Shown here: piece after piece, positions 32,254 through 43,642 of the stretch
How the letters are laid out: each line of letters starts with the position of its first letter
Position numbering within the stretch: position 1 is the first letter of the stretch
Assembly (NCBI GenBank): GCA_964030475.1
Contig: CAXIPT010000005.1
Coordinates: forward strand, 2,351,164 to 2,415,163
Direction of reading: 5' to 3'
DNA length: 64,000 nucleotides
DNA from: Tethya wilhelma
Lineage: Eukaryota; Porifera; Demospongiae; Tethyida; Tethyidae
Position numbers and translations under genes: made by a program
Notes under the pieces: generated by a model
The model's input: the letters and a program-made list of their open reading frames with translations, nothing else
Told to the model about the DNA's origin: nothing
The model's database searches: none

Positions 32254-33158
32254 CCTTAATTATAATTATGTATGCACATGAATTTAGTTCTACAGTGAAC
32301 ATGTACATAACTTTTATAATTATCATTTTATGTCAATATAATATTAGTGTTTAGGTTCTTGGCAATCGGAAAAAATAACCAGATACAGACTGATAAAAGT
32401 TGTTTTAGGCCCTATGCATGTATTTGATTGCATGCATTATACATGCATATATATTAGTAGGAATGGGTACACACAAATTGCAGAGTACAGGGCAACATAG
32501 TTGCATGTTAAATAAGAGGTTCTTACAGGTTAAGAAGTAAACATGAAGATCAGTCAAAAGTTAATATTATTATTGTTAAGTAGAGGGTGCCATTTTAGGG
32601 TTATAGTACTTAATTGTTTTGTCTGTTTGCATCTGTCTGTCCCATCAAAATCTCAATAAAGGCAGCTATTGCTCTAGAAATAGAATTGATAGTACTGATG
32701 TTCATACACTAAATCTGAACCATTTTGTAGAAATAAATATTTTGCCTTCCTATAACTATAAACACTTGCTGAGATTCGAAGCTTATCAATCAATGCTTAG
32801 CTTCGAGACCATGCTCTGTTATTGATCTAGACACGTTTAGTGTGTGTTAATAATGTAGATTTCTGGAATTCGGTGATACCCATTTTGCTGGATGCTGTTG
32901 CTGTTGGTCAGTGGTACTTGGCAAGACAGATGGAGTTGGTCAGAGTCATATACATAGCCTATATGCATCTTTATAAGTGCTAGCTATAGTTGAGTGTGCA
33001 TACCATCTTAGTCTTCGTGATCATTATGGTATACTTACCTAATATACCTAAATAATATCATGTATACCTATATATATATATATAGCTTATCGCATTCCTG
33101 TGTCTCATTAGATTTTTTTTGTCATCTTTGTGGGTAAATCATGCAGTGACAGACTAAC
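32254..33158. other. Spacer with a diverged AGCCTCGG-family repeat
   Basis: About 32610-32935 matches the internal part of the interspersed repeat (TTGTCTGTTTGCATCTGTCT, CAAAATCTCAATAAAGGCAG, GCTTAGCTTCGAGACCATG) without its ends. No gene recognised. Confidence 0.5.
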
Positions 33159-34733
33159 TCACTTGTTCTTATCGTCAGTCCTTGGATAGAGAGTGGTCCT
33201 ATCATCAATACGTTGAACACTGAAAGGGGACACTTCCAAACATTGCAACTCTGAATCAACTTTGTTAGTAGGGATCTCAGTATCCGATGGTTTGTTGAGT
33301 GGCAGTGCATTTAGTAAGTGTGGTTTTGGTTGGTATAAGACAATAATACCCCAGTGTATCAACTCACTGAGTTGTGTAGTCGTGAGGGGGGAAATGAGTC
33401 CCAGATCTTCTTGACATGGTAAAACTGAGAATGTTAGTTGAATACAACCCTTACCAATATCTATTAGATGGATGAACCGCTCGTTGTGGCCAATTACTTT
33501 AGCAATTTTAATCTGTACAATCTTGATGTCATTTAAAGTGAAGTGACAGTTTTGTGTATCGTCGCGTTTAGCACCAAACCACAGTTCATCTATCACTTTA
33601 ACTACCATTAGATTCTGTAGATTGCCTGAAGTGGATGTTGAGATAAGGTCATCTGAGGGTATTTCGAAGACATTCCTCCTTCCAAAGTCTTTGAATTTTT
33701 GAAGGTATCTGTCAAGATCAGTCCTACATTCTTGGCAATATTCATTAATTATTTCTTCAAGAATTCCATAGTTGATAAAAGAGATATACTTGTAGCAAAT
33801 TAGAAATGATTTCAGATCAGGTATTGTTGTGATTGCCTTCAACTCATCAGCATGAGATGGTTCAATATCTTTAATAGAATGACCTGCATCAGCAGAAGAA
33901 AATACTGTGCTTCTGATCCAACTTATATCTGTTTTGTTTTTGAATAATGCTTTGAAAGCATTGTCTGAAAGGCTTTTGAACTCCGTACGTATTTTGTTTG
34001 TATCATCTAAGAGTTGATGTTCAAGTACATCTTTGTCATGTTTATTCAAATGACTCAGCTCAAGGTGTGGAAATGGCGTTTCTGTTTTTTTCAGTCCAGG
34101 ACAGTTTGACCGATCTCTAAAGTAAAATTCAAGCCTACACTTGCCACAAGGACATTGGAAACCACAAGCTTCTAAATCTGTAGTGTTTCTATAATCGGAG
34201 TCTCCACTAATTCTAGGATCAACTGCCCTCTTTAGCTCACTAGCTAGCTCAGTAAGGTTCAATTTTTGAAGGATACCAACAATGTCATAAAAGTGATCTT
34301 CATTGTCCTCAATCTTGGATAGAATTTGACTCATGAGTTTACTAGCTCTGTCATATTCATGAGTGTGAGGATTGTCTGCTTGAGTTTTGTGATAGTCAGA
34401 GATGAGAGACTTTGCACGAGCGTTTACAGCAAATTGCACAACATTTAGTGACACAGCTTTGACTATACGAGAGAAATATTTAATAACTGCTTTATAATAA
34501 ATAGAGTCTTCTGCCATGGTGGGGGCTACTGCAGCAGATGATTCTCTGAATTCAGAATCTCTCTTCTTTGCTTTATGCTTGCTCAGCTCCTCTGTTTGTT
34601 TTGCTAACTCTATTCCTGTGACTTGGAGTGTTTGAAGGTTTTGCGTCACATTTCTTAGAGTTTGTGTTTCAGTAGCAACTCCTCTTGTCAGGTCAAGAGA
34701 GTTTTTATCCTGAATTGCATCTGAAGGTTCCAT
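33159..34733 (-). CDS. Chimera: coiled-coil-family N-terminus fused to a death-fold-like sponge protein
   Basis: 524 aa, single exon. Residues 1-55 (LDLTRGVATETQTLRNVTQN, LQTLQVTGIELAKQTEELSK) match the N-terminus of paralogue 3 and share its 5' flank. Then an internal Met (TMAEDSIYYKAV, about residue 72) probably marks the ancestral start. It is followed by a helical CARD-like domain (about 75-170, IKYFSRIVKAVSLNVVQFAV ... HFYDIVGILQKLNLTELASE) and a CPCGKC knuckle. Next is a second helical domain (about 230-370) ending LDRYLQKFKDFGRRNVFEIP, and a C-terminal beta-type region with GCIQLTFSVLP. I have seen this three-part layout as a large sponge/cnidarian family, but it lacks a settled name. 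A death-fold signalling role is inferred. Confidence 0.75.
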   Translation of the reverse strand: MEPSDAIQDKNSLDLTRGVATETQTLRNVTQNLQTLQVTGIELAKQTEELSKHKAKKRDSEFRESSAAVAPTMAEDSIYYKAVIKYFSRIVKAVSLNVVQFAVNARAKSLISDYHKTQADNPHTHEYDRASKLMSQILSKIEDNEDHFYDIVGILQKLNLTELASELKRAVDPRISGDSDYRNTTDLEACGFQCPCGKCRLEFYFRDRSNCPGLKKTETPFPHLELSHLNKHDKDVLEHQLLDDTNKIRTEFKSLSDNAFKALFKNKTDISWIRSTVFSSADAGHSIKDIEPSHADELKAITTIPDLKSFLICYKYISFINYGILEEIINEYCQECRTDLDRYLQKFKDFGRRNVFEIPSDDLISTSTSGNLQNLMVVKVIDELWFGAKRDDTQNCHFTLNDIKIVQIKIAKVIGHNERFIHLIDIGKGCIQLTFSVLPCQEDLGLISPLTTTQLSELIHWGIIVLYQPKPHLLNALPLNKPSDTEIPTNKVDSELQCLEVSPFSVQRIDDRTTLYPRTDDKNK

Positions 34734-34739
34734 CTCTTA

Positions 34740-34830
34740 CCTTCCTTTGGTGTTGGTTCACTGAGAGTGCCACTGGGTTAGTTTATGTCTGTTTGAGGCT
34801 ATTTATATTCTCCCACGGAGCTTTCATGGA
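34740..34830 (-). promoter_or_regulatory. Promoter block shared with paralogue 3
   Basis: On the - strand TCCGTGGGA (34811-34819) is followed by GAATATAAATAGC and by sequence matching the 5' leader of paralogue 3 (AACCAACACCAAAGGAAGG against AACTAACACCAAAGAAGGG). This shows that the chimera took over promoter, leader and first codons together. Confidence 0.55.
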
Positions 34831-35552
34831 TGATGAAATTCTAATTTCTTTGTGAGGTACTATCCCTGTTGATGTATAGCTTAGGCACACCTACATCATC
34901 AGTCATGAATTCATTTGTACTTAGTCTACTGCAGTTATAATTGTTTGGTGTATACATGTTCATGAATTTTGTCTGTGATAGGAACACCTGCATGTCTGAC
35001 ATCATAATGATGTGTTCATGCATACGTAGCTATGTGTGATGATTTATCTATAGCATTTGAATAAAGTCACATGATTATACACATTGTGATAAAATTTGGT
35101 GGATTGTTGGAAAATTATAAGTACTTGCTGGAAATGCTGGATGTGCTCTCGTTTGCTAGCCTAATTCCCAGGCCTTCCCCTTTTTTTTAAATTGGGTTAT
35201 TTTGCATGGGGAAGGCCTGGTACCAAATATCACGTGAATGATGAAAGTGATGACATATTATTGACAATCGGGAATTTATATTTCCCGCATTTTGACACAA
35301 AGTGCTAGCGCGCGGATGCTGCCCACGTATTTGTAACTCTTTAACAAGCAAAGGTGTGCCACCGAATTCTGACACTCACAGTCATGGCCTGAGCGAAGAT
35401 GAGAGCAAGAAATGGCAATTTTAAGGGCTGTTTGTCGTTGTGGTGTACCAGTGCTATGACTGCGTGCAGTGAATAAAACTTTGTGCTCTTCGAAGCTTTC
35501 AAATGTCAACCACTTCTGTTTGTGTCACTTTCATCAGTCAGTGTCAGGTAGA
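34831..35552. other. Spacer with a strong hairpin
   Basis: CCAGGCCTTCCCC (35168-35180) and GGGGAAGGCCTGG (35208-35220) form a perfect 13-bp stem over a 27-nt T-rich loop; related palindromes occur near 20278 and 46290. The rest is non-coding as far as I can see. Confidence 0.55.
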
Positions 35553-35925
35553 TACTGTATAGTGGGAAATTTTGGGGGGTGTAAATTTTCGTGAAAAGCC
35601 TAGACCACGCTTCAGAAGAAAATATTCGCAGTTTTAATTTTCATGACTCAAGTAGCTCTAACTTACAGCGCTCAAAGGTCTTGTGACAGTTTATCTGCTT
35701 TGGTATACATGTGGAATACTGTTCTAGCTAGATACTATTTAGACTCAAACTTCTTGAAAAGACGGGCAAGAGACAGAGAACTAAAGTCTTTGACAACGTG
35801 CACATGGCGAGTATTGTGACCTTTGACCTCAGAAAAGAATTTCGTGGGAGGAAAAATTTCATGAGTCAGGGGTTAGTCATGAAAATGACGAAAATTTGCG
35901 CCCTACGGAAATTTCCCGCTACGGT
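35553..35925. mobile_element. Longer MITE of the TACCGTA family
   Basis: Left TACTGTATAGTGGGAAATTT, right AAATTTCCCGCTACGGTA, 373 bp. The interior contains ATTTTCGTG blocks plus about 200 bp not found in the short copies. Confidence 0.5.
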
Positions 35926-36353
35926 AGATCTATACAGCCTAGCTCTACGTAAATAAATGTTCCACAGAAGATGAGTGCCTAAAGTGACATCAGTTTGAGC
36001 TCCAACTACTGCCGTATTCCAAGGTTTTTCGCTCTTTACAACCAATACTGTCAATAGAAAAAAAAATGTGTGGGTGTAAAAATTTTCCACTAATATAACG
36101 TGACGTTTTTCTCCATGTAAACGTCACATTACGAAAGCGGCGGCACCGCTTTCGTCATTCAAAAAAAAAAAAAAAATTAAAAAAAAAAATTAAAAATTAA
36201 AAAAAAATGGCTGACAAGGTTATAAAAGTTGCTGTGTTGGAGGGGAGAGTTTGCTTCTTTAGCAAGTCTTGGCCTGCCCTTGTCTTTGAGTATCCAGCTC
36301 CAAGAGAGTTGTCTGACACTCAGGAAAGCACTTTGGACTGCTAAATCCACAAA

Positions 36354-36914
36354 TTGTGGTTTTTTTGTCAGCCTTTACTGGCCGCCCCTGGTTCCATGAA
36401 AGACAGTGAGTCCCAAACAAGAAGAAAGAGAAGGAGAAGGAGGAGGAGAGCTAAGGCTAATAAACTGGTTCCAGCAGCTACTTCTACAAGTACTTCTGAC
36501 AAGCCTAGTATCAAGTCACATGAGAAATCTACCAGCTTTAAAAAGACTACTCCAAATAGTGCCATCATCTATGCCTCTGGGGCAACTCAGAATTTCTCTT
36601 TGAATAACCAGTGTACACCATCAAGTATTAAATCCACTACAGCTGAAAACAGTTCATCCTCAAAAGTGGATAGTGATGACGAGAAAGGTCAACAAACCTG
36701 GACCAAGGTTCGTTCCAAAAGCCGGAGGAGAGTAGGTCTACCAGCATGCTGGAGACTACGTGTTCCTGTGCATTTGCGAGAATCTCTCAAGACACCAAGT
36801 GAGTCAGCATCAAGTTCTGAAGAAAGTGAAGAAAATGTTGTATCACCATCCCACAATGAAAGACTCTCTCCAGTAGCAGCTAGAACTAGGTCAATACTTA
36901 AAACTAACACTTAG
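36354..36914 (+). CDS. Arg/Ser-rich disordered protein, duplicated locus copy 1
   Basis: 186-codon open frame. A striking basic run (RRKRRRRRRRAKANK, about residues 23-37) is followed by Ser/Thr-rich low complexity, then WTKVRSKSRRRVGLPACWRL, and an acidic SSSEESEEN stretch. No fold recognised; a nuclear or RNA-binding protein is possible from composition only. An upstream 45-codon frame (36207-36344, MADKVIKVAVLEGRV...) opens just after an A-rich tract and may be a first exon; a splice acceptor-like TTTTTGTCAG ends at 36371. The second copy at 39333 is broken, so function is doubtful. Confidence 0.4.
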   Translation: MWFFCQPLLAAPGSMKDSESQTRRKRRRRRRRAKANKLVPAATSTSTSDKPSIKSHEKSTSFKKTTPNSAIIYASGATQNFSLNNQCTPSSIKSTTAENSSSSKVDSDDEKGQQTWTKVRSKSRRRVGLPACWRLRVPVHLRESLKTPSESASSSEESEENVVSPSHNERLSPVAARTRSILKTNT

Positions 36915-38600
36915 TTTAGCTAGTATAGTGAGGTTACATGTTAGTGTTAGCCATTGTGGCTATTCATGTTAACCGCATGTCACTAGTTGACATGAAATTA
37001 TTATAAATAAATAAAAAAAAAAATTCACATGATGTTTGGTACCAGGCTTTTCCCCCGGTAAAATACCCAAAATGAATAAATTAAGGGAAAGCTTTGGAGC
37101 GAGGCTTCTCATTTGCTCATTCACTTCCATATCTACCATCAGATATCGATATACAATACACATAGTGTGAATTTTGTATTAAGCCTAGCTACCCACTTGT
37201 ATGGTTACGCTTGCTCAGACTCACCTCACAATCCCTCATTCTTCTTATATACCTCTATAATTATAGTGCTGATCAAGTGTACAAATTTGTTTGGCATTAG
37301 AAAAATTAACAATGTTTCTACTTATAGGTTTAATACCTTAATTTAACTAATATTTGGATTGGTCAAATCTTTTGTCACCATGTCTAATGTGTGAAAATAT
37401 AAGTACACAGACAAATTTTGTGTCCACAATCTAATCCACATCATAAAACGAGTATTACAAAGTGAATATCATTTTAATCCTTTCAGTGTGCTGAACGCAA
37501 TAGTATTGGTAGCATTTTGTCCAACCCTATACTAGACTTAAATATGAAGGTATCTTTGTGTCCTTTTTATGGGGTCTTTTTTAGATTGACTAGATACTTT
37601 CGCATATTGTTCATTAGTGATTTGTCATACAAAAAAAAAAAGGATAACACCATTGTAATCAGAATAAAAAGAACTTTTAAATGATATATATATATATATA
37701 TAGATAGTTGTAACAGAAAATCTAAGATACAGAATTATTTGCTTTGATTGGAACACCTATAATGAAGAGCACCTGTGGTGCACAAGCCTCGGCGCACTTA
37801 TAATTATAGCTAGCATTCATAAAGAAGACAATTAGTATACTGAGACCCATGCAGATAAGTAGATTAGGGCCTAGCCTCTATCCCATAGCACCTTGAAATG
37901 GCAAAATAATTCCCAATTGACCTTCCGTGGGCCATCAAGGACATCAGCTTACTGAGCTGTAGTCAGTGAGCCTGGCTGCCTAGTGAAACTGACTCAGTGC
38001 GACAGACCAAAATTGCATGATTAAGCCTCGGCATGCACGTGCGTAGCACGTGCAGAGGATTACGGTATAGTCGCCGGTTTTGCCTGTTCCATCGAAATGT
38101 CAAGAAAGGCAGCTCTAGCGACAAAATTGATGGTACTTATGTTCATAATTTTGAATGATCTTGTAAACATATATTTTTTGCTTCCCAAAACGCATTAGTT
38201 GCTAATAAGTTAGTAAGTTATTTGTTTGGGAGATTTGAGGCTTTTGTGCTTCTTTGAGGCCACGCCTACTGATTTGGTGTGCGTTATATAGAATTTGTGT
38301 TGAATAAATAGAAACACATTGTTGCTGCTGCTGTTAGTCAGTATTGTTTGGCAAGACTATGCAAGCATATTGGGTATGCATACATTTTTACATAATTATA
38401 ATATTAGCAGTGGAAGAATAATTCAAGAATGAAATACACTATTGAATAGTGGCCTCAGTCTCCCTCTGGCTAGGTGGATTAGTTACTGAAGTTCTTAATA
38501 CTGAGTTATCATACACTCTTTTATGCATAACTGTGCTAGTTAGTTGAGTGTGCCGAGGCTTATGCACCATCGGTGCCTTCATTGAATCAGTGGTAAGTTG
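36446..38600. repeat. Segmental duplication, copy 1
   Basis: Aligns with 39333-41450 (offset about 2,880 falling to about 2,850) with few differences. It contains the Arg/Ser-rich frame (minus its N-terminus in copy 2), a stray unit of the 375-bp satellite (37440-37770), an AT dinucleotide run near 37690 and an AGCCTCGG-family repeat (38025-38590). Confidence 0.8.
38025..38590. repeat. AGCCTCGG-family interspersed repeat
   Basis: Left end AAGCCTCGGCATGCACGTGC then GCAGAGGATTACGGTA; right end GTGCCGAGGCTTATGCACCA, so the termini are short inverted repeats around AGCCTCGGC. Other copies: 40886-41440, 44618-45382 (+), 42190-42475 and 52860-53000 (reverse), 57030-57180 and 32610-32935 (partial). 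A non-autonomous element with no coding capacity. Confidence 0.65.
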
Positions 38601-39208
38601 CATGGCTAGAAATTAATTAGCTTTCAGGAATTCACTACTTAAAAGCTATAATATTCATTATTCAGTTTGCTACTATATCTACATGATCTACACCATTTTC
38701 CATGTATTATGACATGCATTTATGAATAAATTACGTTAATTAGCTAGAAAATCGAAAATTTTCGCTATTTTGTACCTCCCGCCGTTAGGCCAGTATTGGA
38801 GTTCAGAGTTCAGACTTACCATATTTCGATGCTCCTACTCTTGCTCTACAAGAATCTTCAGCGCAAAATTGCATAGAGTGTGTAATTTTGAAATTATGGA
38901 TAAATAGATGAAGGTGGTGCAAAGGTCAAAGTATTACTACTACTCTGAACGGTTGAAAGATTGACATGGTTTATTCAACCACCTGGCGTTAGGCTAAATT
39001 TCACAGCGCTAAGAAACTATTTACATCTTTATGGTCCCAAAGAGTTGAACTTTCAAGATCTTCAGCGCAAAATTTGCTAAGGTTAGATAAAATGAAGCTA
39101 AACATCATAGAATATTGATTTAGTATAGTAGCTAGTACAAACTGAAGTGAGCAGCTGCCGCTTGTTTTTTCTACAACTCATTTGCATATTACCAACTATT
39201 TCTGCCCA
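38601..39208. other. Unique spacer between the two duplication copies
   Basis: About 600 bp not present after copy 2. Non-coding as far as I can tell. Confidence 0.5.
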
Positions 39209-39332
39209 TGGACTTTTTAACGATTTATATTTCACTGATATGATGTGAAATAAGTATCTGCAGTGTAACTGGTTTTGCATGACAGGTCACACTCATCATA
39301 GTAGTTGCTACTGCTGCTGGCAGCCTGTCATG
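39209..39332. repeat. Direct repeat flanking duplication copy 2 (left)
   Basis: About 120 bp (GACTTTTTAAC... to CTGGCAGCCTGTCA) recurs nearly identically at about 41452-41575, immediately after copy 2. Copy 2 is therefore bracketed by direct repeats, as expected from insertion with duplication or unequal exchange. Confidence 0.75.
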
Positions 39333-39788
39333 CTAAGGCTAATAAACTGGTTCCAGCAGCTACTTCTACAAGTACTTCTGACAAGCCTAGTATCAAGTCA
39401 CATGGGAAATCTACCAGCTTTAAAAAGACTACTCCAAATAGTGCCATCATCTATGCCTCTGGGCCAACTCAGAATTTCTCTTTGAATAACCAGTGTACAC
39501 CATAAATCCACTACAGCTGAAAACAGTTCATCCTCAAAAGTGGATAGTGATGACGAGAAAGGTCAACAAACCTGGACCAAGGTTCGTTCCAAAAGCCGGA
39601 GGAGAGTAGGTCTACCAGCATGCTGGAGACTACGTGTTCCTGTGCATTTGCGAGAATCTCTCAAGACACCAAGTGAGTCAGCATCAAGTTCTGAAGAAAG
39701 TGAAGAAAATGTTGTATCACCATCCCACAATGAAAGACTCTCTCCAGTAGCAGCTAGAACCAGGTCAAAACTTAAAACTAACACTTAG
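39333..39788 (+). pseudogene. Broken copy of the Arg/Ser-rich gene
   Basis: Lacks the basic N-terminal run of copy 1. After NNQCTP an 8-nt deletion (TCAAGTAT in copy 1) creates a TAA stop and shifts the frame; the downstream part (DSDDEKGQQTWTKVRSKSRR onwards) stays nearly identical to copy 1. Confidence 0.7.
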
Positions 39789-41450
39789 TTTAGCTAGTTA
39801 CCATTGTGGGTATTCATGTTAACCGCATGTCACTAGTTGACATGAAATTATTATAAAAAAAAAAAAAAAATTCACATGATGTTTGGTACCAGGCTTTTCC
39901 CCCAGTAAAATACCCAAAATGAATAAATTAAGGGAAAGCTTTGGAGCGAGGCTTCTCATTTGCTCATTCACTTCCATATCTACCATCAGAGAGGCTTCTC
40001 ATTTGCTCATTCACTTCCATATAGCCTAGCTACCCATGCACTTGTATGGTTACGCTTGCTCAGACTCACCTCACAATCCCTCATTCTTCTTATATACCTC
40101 TATAATTATAGTGCTGATCAAGTGTACGAATTTGTTTGGCATTAGAAAAATTAACGATGTTTCTACTTATAGGTTTAATACCTTAATTTAACTAATAATT
40201 ATTTGGATTGGTCAAATCTTTTGTCACCATGTCTAATGTGTGAAAATATAAGTACACAGACAAATTTTGTGTCCACAATCTAATCCACATCATAAAACGA
40301 GTATTACAAAGTGAATATCATTTTAATCCTTTCAGTGTGCTGAACGCAATAGTATTGGTAGCATTTTGTCCAACCCTACTGGACTTAAATATGAAGGTAT
40401 CTTTGTGTCCTTTTTATGGGGTCTTTTTTAGATTGACTAGATACTTTCGCATATTGTTCATTAGTGATTTGTCATACAAAAAAAAAAAAGGATGGCATGC
40501 ACCATTGTAATCAGAATAAAAAGAACTTTTAAATGATATATATATATATATATAGATAGTTGTAACAGAAAATCTAACGGATACAGTTATTTGCTTTGAT
40601 TGGAACACCTATAATGAAGAGCACATATAGTGCACAAGCCTCGGCGCACTTATAATTATAGCTAGCATTCATAACAATGTGTATAAAAGAAGACAATTAG
40701 TATACTGAGACCCATCATGATAAGTAGATTAGGGCCTAGTCTATCCCATGGCATCTGGCAATTTGAAAATAATTCCCAATTGACCTTCCGTGGGCCATCA
40801 AGGACATCAGCTTACTGAGCTGTAGCCAGTGAGCCTGGCTGCCTAGTGAAACTGACTCAGTGCAACAGACTGAAATTGCATGATTAAGCCTCGGCACGTT
40901 GCGTAGCACGTGCAGAGGATTACGGTAGTCGTTTTGTCTGTCTTTTGTCTGTCTGTCTGTTCCATCGAAATGTCAAGAAAGGCAGCTCTAGCGACAAAAT
41001 TGATGGTACTTACGTTCATAATTTTGAATGATCTTGTAAACATATATTTTTTGCTTCCCAAAACGCATTAGTTGCTGAGATTTGAGGCTTTTGTGCTTCT
41101 TTGAGGCCACGCCTACTGATTTGGTGTGCGTTATATAGAATTTGTGTTGAATATATAGAAGCACATTGTTGCTGCTGTTAGTCAGTATTGTTTGGCAAGA
41201 CTATGCAAGCATATTGGGTATGCATACATTTTTACATAATTATAATATTATAGCAGTGGAAGAATAATTCAAGAATGAAATACACTATTAAACAGCTCAT
41301 GCAGTCTCCCTCTGGCTAGGTGGATTAGTTACTGAATTAAGTTCTTAATACTGAGTTATCATACACTCTTTTATGCATATAACTGTGCTAGTTAGTTGAG
41401 TGTGCCGAGGCTTATGCACCATCGGTGCCTTCATTGAATCAGTGGTAAGT
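39333..41450. repeat. Segmental duplication, copy 2
   Basis: Second copy of 36446-38600, including the satellite unit (40320-40620) and the AGCCTCGG repeat (40886-41440). It is flanked by the direct repeats at 39209-39332 and 41452-41575. Confidence 0.8.
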
Positions 41451-41644
41451 TGACTTTTTAACAATTTATACTGATTTCACTGATATGATGTGAAATAAGT
41501 ATCTGCAGTGTAACTGGTTTTGCATGACAGGTCACACTCATCATAGTAGTTGCTACTGCTGCTGGCAGCCTGTCAAACAGGGGGTCACAACAGTGAAGTC
41601 ACTTTACTGATAAAAAACACACCAACATAAGCCAATATCTAAGC

Positions 41645-42013
41645 CAGTGGCGTAGGGAGGGGGGGTGCTTTGGGTGCTCGAGCACCCCCTTTGCCGCTGA
41701 CCGGAAGCGAAAAAATATTTAATAATTGGATTTATCAATAAGTAATCAAGCCTTTAGAATCACTTTTTCTTACTTGTTTGTTGTTAGAAGCTATTTTCCA
41801 AGCTCATTTGTGTCTAAGCTCTTGATAAACAAACTTCAGAACCGTTTAGTTCACGCTAAGTTGATCGAAAGCGCTCAGCAGTTTGCTTTCAGCAATAGTT
41901 CAAAGGTCACAGTATCGATCACGTGACCCCAAAGTGGGCGTGGTACCCCAAAATTTTCCGCGCGCACAATTTTAGCACCCTCTTACTCTAAATCCTGGCT
42001 ACCTACGCCCCTG
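41645..42013. mobile_element. CAGTGGCGTAG-ended MITE with 5-bp duplication
   Basis: Left end CAGTGGCGTAGGGAG, right end CTACCTACGCCCCTG (inverted), flanked on both sides by TAAGC (41640-41644 and 42014-42018). Such termini are widespread in marine invertebrate DNA elements. The open frame inside (41726-41926) has no recognisable domain. Confidence 0.65.
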
Positions 42014-42189
42014 TAAGCTCAGTACTATTATGCATGATAGTTCTACAGAGTGCTATTTCACTTGAGTTACTAACCTGGACAAGCTAAAAATTCAGTGAAA
42101 CAGGCCACTAAAATTGGTACTAACATTCGTACCATTGGAATAGCAGGTCCATCACTCTGCCTTTGCTCTGCATGCCGCCCATACTGTGT

Positions 42190-42475
42190 TTCTAGATAAT
42201 GCACACCACATGGGGTGTGATCGATGGGTGCGGTTTCGAAGCCAAAGCGCTCAAAATTGTACAAAAGCCTCAGATTTCAGAAACTACAGCGTTTTGCAAG
42301 ATTCTACCCATCAAATTTCAAGATAATTTCGATTCATGAACGTATAAGTACCTTCCATTTTGACTCTAGAGCTGCCGTTCTTCAGATAATTTAGTAACAT
42401 GCACCACACGCACAAAACAACTACCATAATTAACCCTCTGCGCTGCACGTGCTACGCACGCGCCGAGGCTTAATT
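42190..42475. repeat. AGCCTCGG-family repeat, reverse orientation
   Basis: Reverse complement of the left half of the copy at 44618: GCGCCGAGGCTTAATT at its right edge (42459-42474), CACGTGCTACGCACGCGCC, then CAGAAACTACAGCGTTTTGC. Followed at about 42477 by the fragment of a 375-bp satellite unit that resumes at 44412. Confidence 0.55.
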
Positions 42476-42553
42476 ATACCTACTGAATCAAGAGAATACT
42501 GTGATTGCGCTACCCCCAATCATGAAATTACTAGCATGATGTAGTACATCGAG

Positions 42554-43591
42554 GGGGCGAGCCTGAGCGCGTTATTTGTGGGAAGAGAACGCGTTGTATA
42601 TTCTTGCGCACGCATGCGCAAAATGTCTAGGAAACAAGTGCTGTTGAAGAACAAGCAAGAGCAGTCACTCCAATGGTGGCAATGAGACAACTAATTTAAA
42701 CCAGTAGTACATCTTACACTTGCTGTATATAGGGGACTTTCACGGCTTGCAAACTCTTCTCACTCTTGACCAACCAGTTGCTAGGTCGTCAACTGTCAAG
42801 TACACTGTATATAGGCATCTCCAGGCAGGGTGCATGTGCTGGCAGTTGTAGATATGAAGCACTCTCCATCACATAATAGTGTTGAGTAGCTTCCCTCCGG
42901 CGCTGCTGTACTACACCTTGAAGAGCTCATGAGGCAGTATTTCTTGATTGAGAAGAAGACGATATCTGTGTCAGAATGTCAGTGTCACTGTGAAAATTGT
43001 CAATTAGCTGATTAGCTAGGAAGTTTTCTCTAGTGTTGAAGAGCAATTCGGCCATCACTATGGGCGGAGCAAGTGTGAGAAGCTTGGCGTTGCTAGACTA
43101 GCATGGTGTCATAGTTGCTCAATATTAAATTTGCTCCTGCATGAGTTGTAGTCTCTCTAGGTCTGCTTCAAGAGATGGTATCTCTCAGGAGTAGTGTCCT
43201 CATGGCAGTATCTGCTCAGATGCTTCAGCTCTAGACGAGGCCGTCTCAGCCTCAGGAGTCCATGCATGGTCTATGAAGTTGGTTTCAATTTAAGCTCTGA
43301 CAGTCCGGCTCCTCATGAGTGGTCTGCACAGCGTTGTCTCTGCGTCAAGTCTCGTTTCTCTTTCGCTTTCTCATAGATCTATATATGGTAAGCTACAGTC
43401 AAGTCTGTGCCTGACGTGTATATATTGCGCAATTCCAAATTTCAATATTTTTGTGACATAATCTGGACTGCATATTACCGTTCAAATAATTTGAATATAC
43501 GGAAAGTGTCCACGGTGTACAAACCAACAAACCAACAAACAGAAATTTTACCATTTGCAACGACTATGTGGGGCTCGCTCAGGCTCGCCCC
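42554..43591. mobile_element. GGGGCGAGC-ended non-autonomous element, about 1.04 kb
   Basis: Left end GGGGCGAGCCTGAGCGC; right end GGGGCTCGCTCAGGCTCGCC, inverted. A second member is at 53119-53812 with the same outer sequence. The interior has no transposase that I can read. The element sits inside a 375-bp satellite unit that it helps split. Confidence 0.6.
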
Positions 43592-43642
43592 AATTAAAAA
43601 TCTATCAAAATTTTATTTCAGCCAAAATTTTGTGCTATACTG

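Noticed and set aside
41726..41926. 66-codon frame inside the CAGTGGCGTAG element
   Set aside because: No domain; within a short non-autonomous element.
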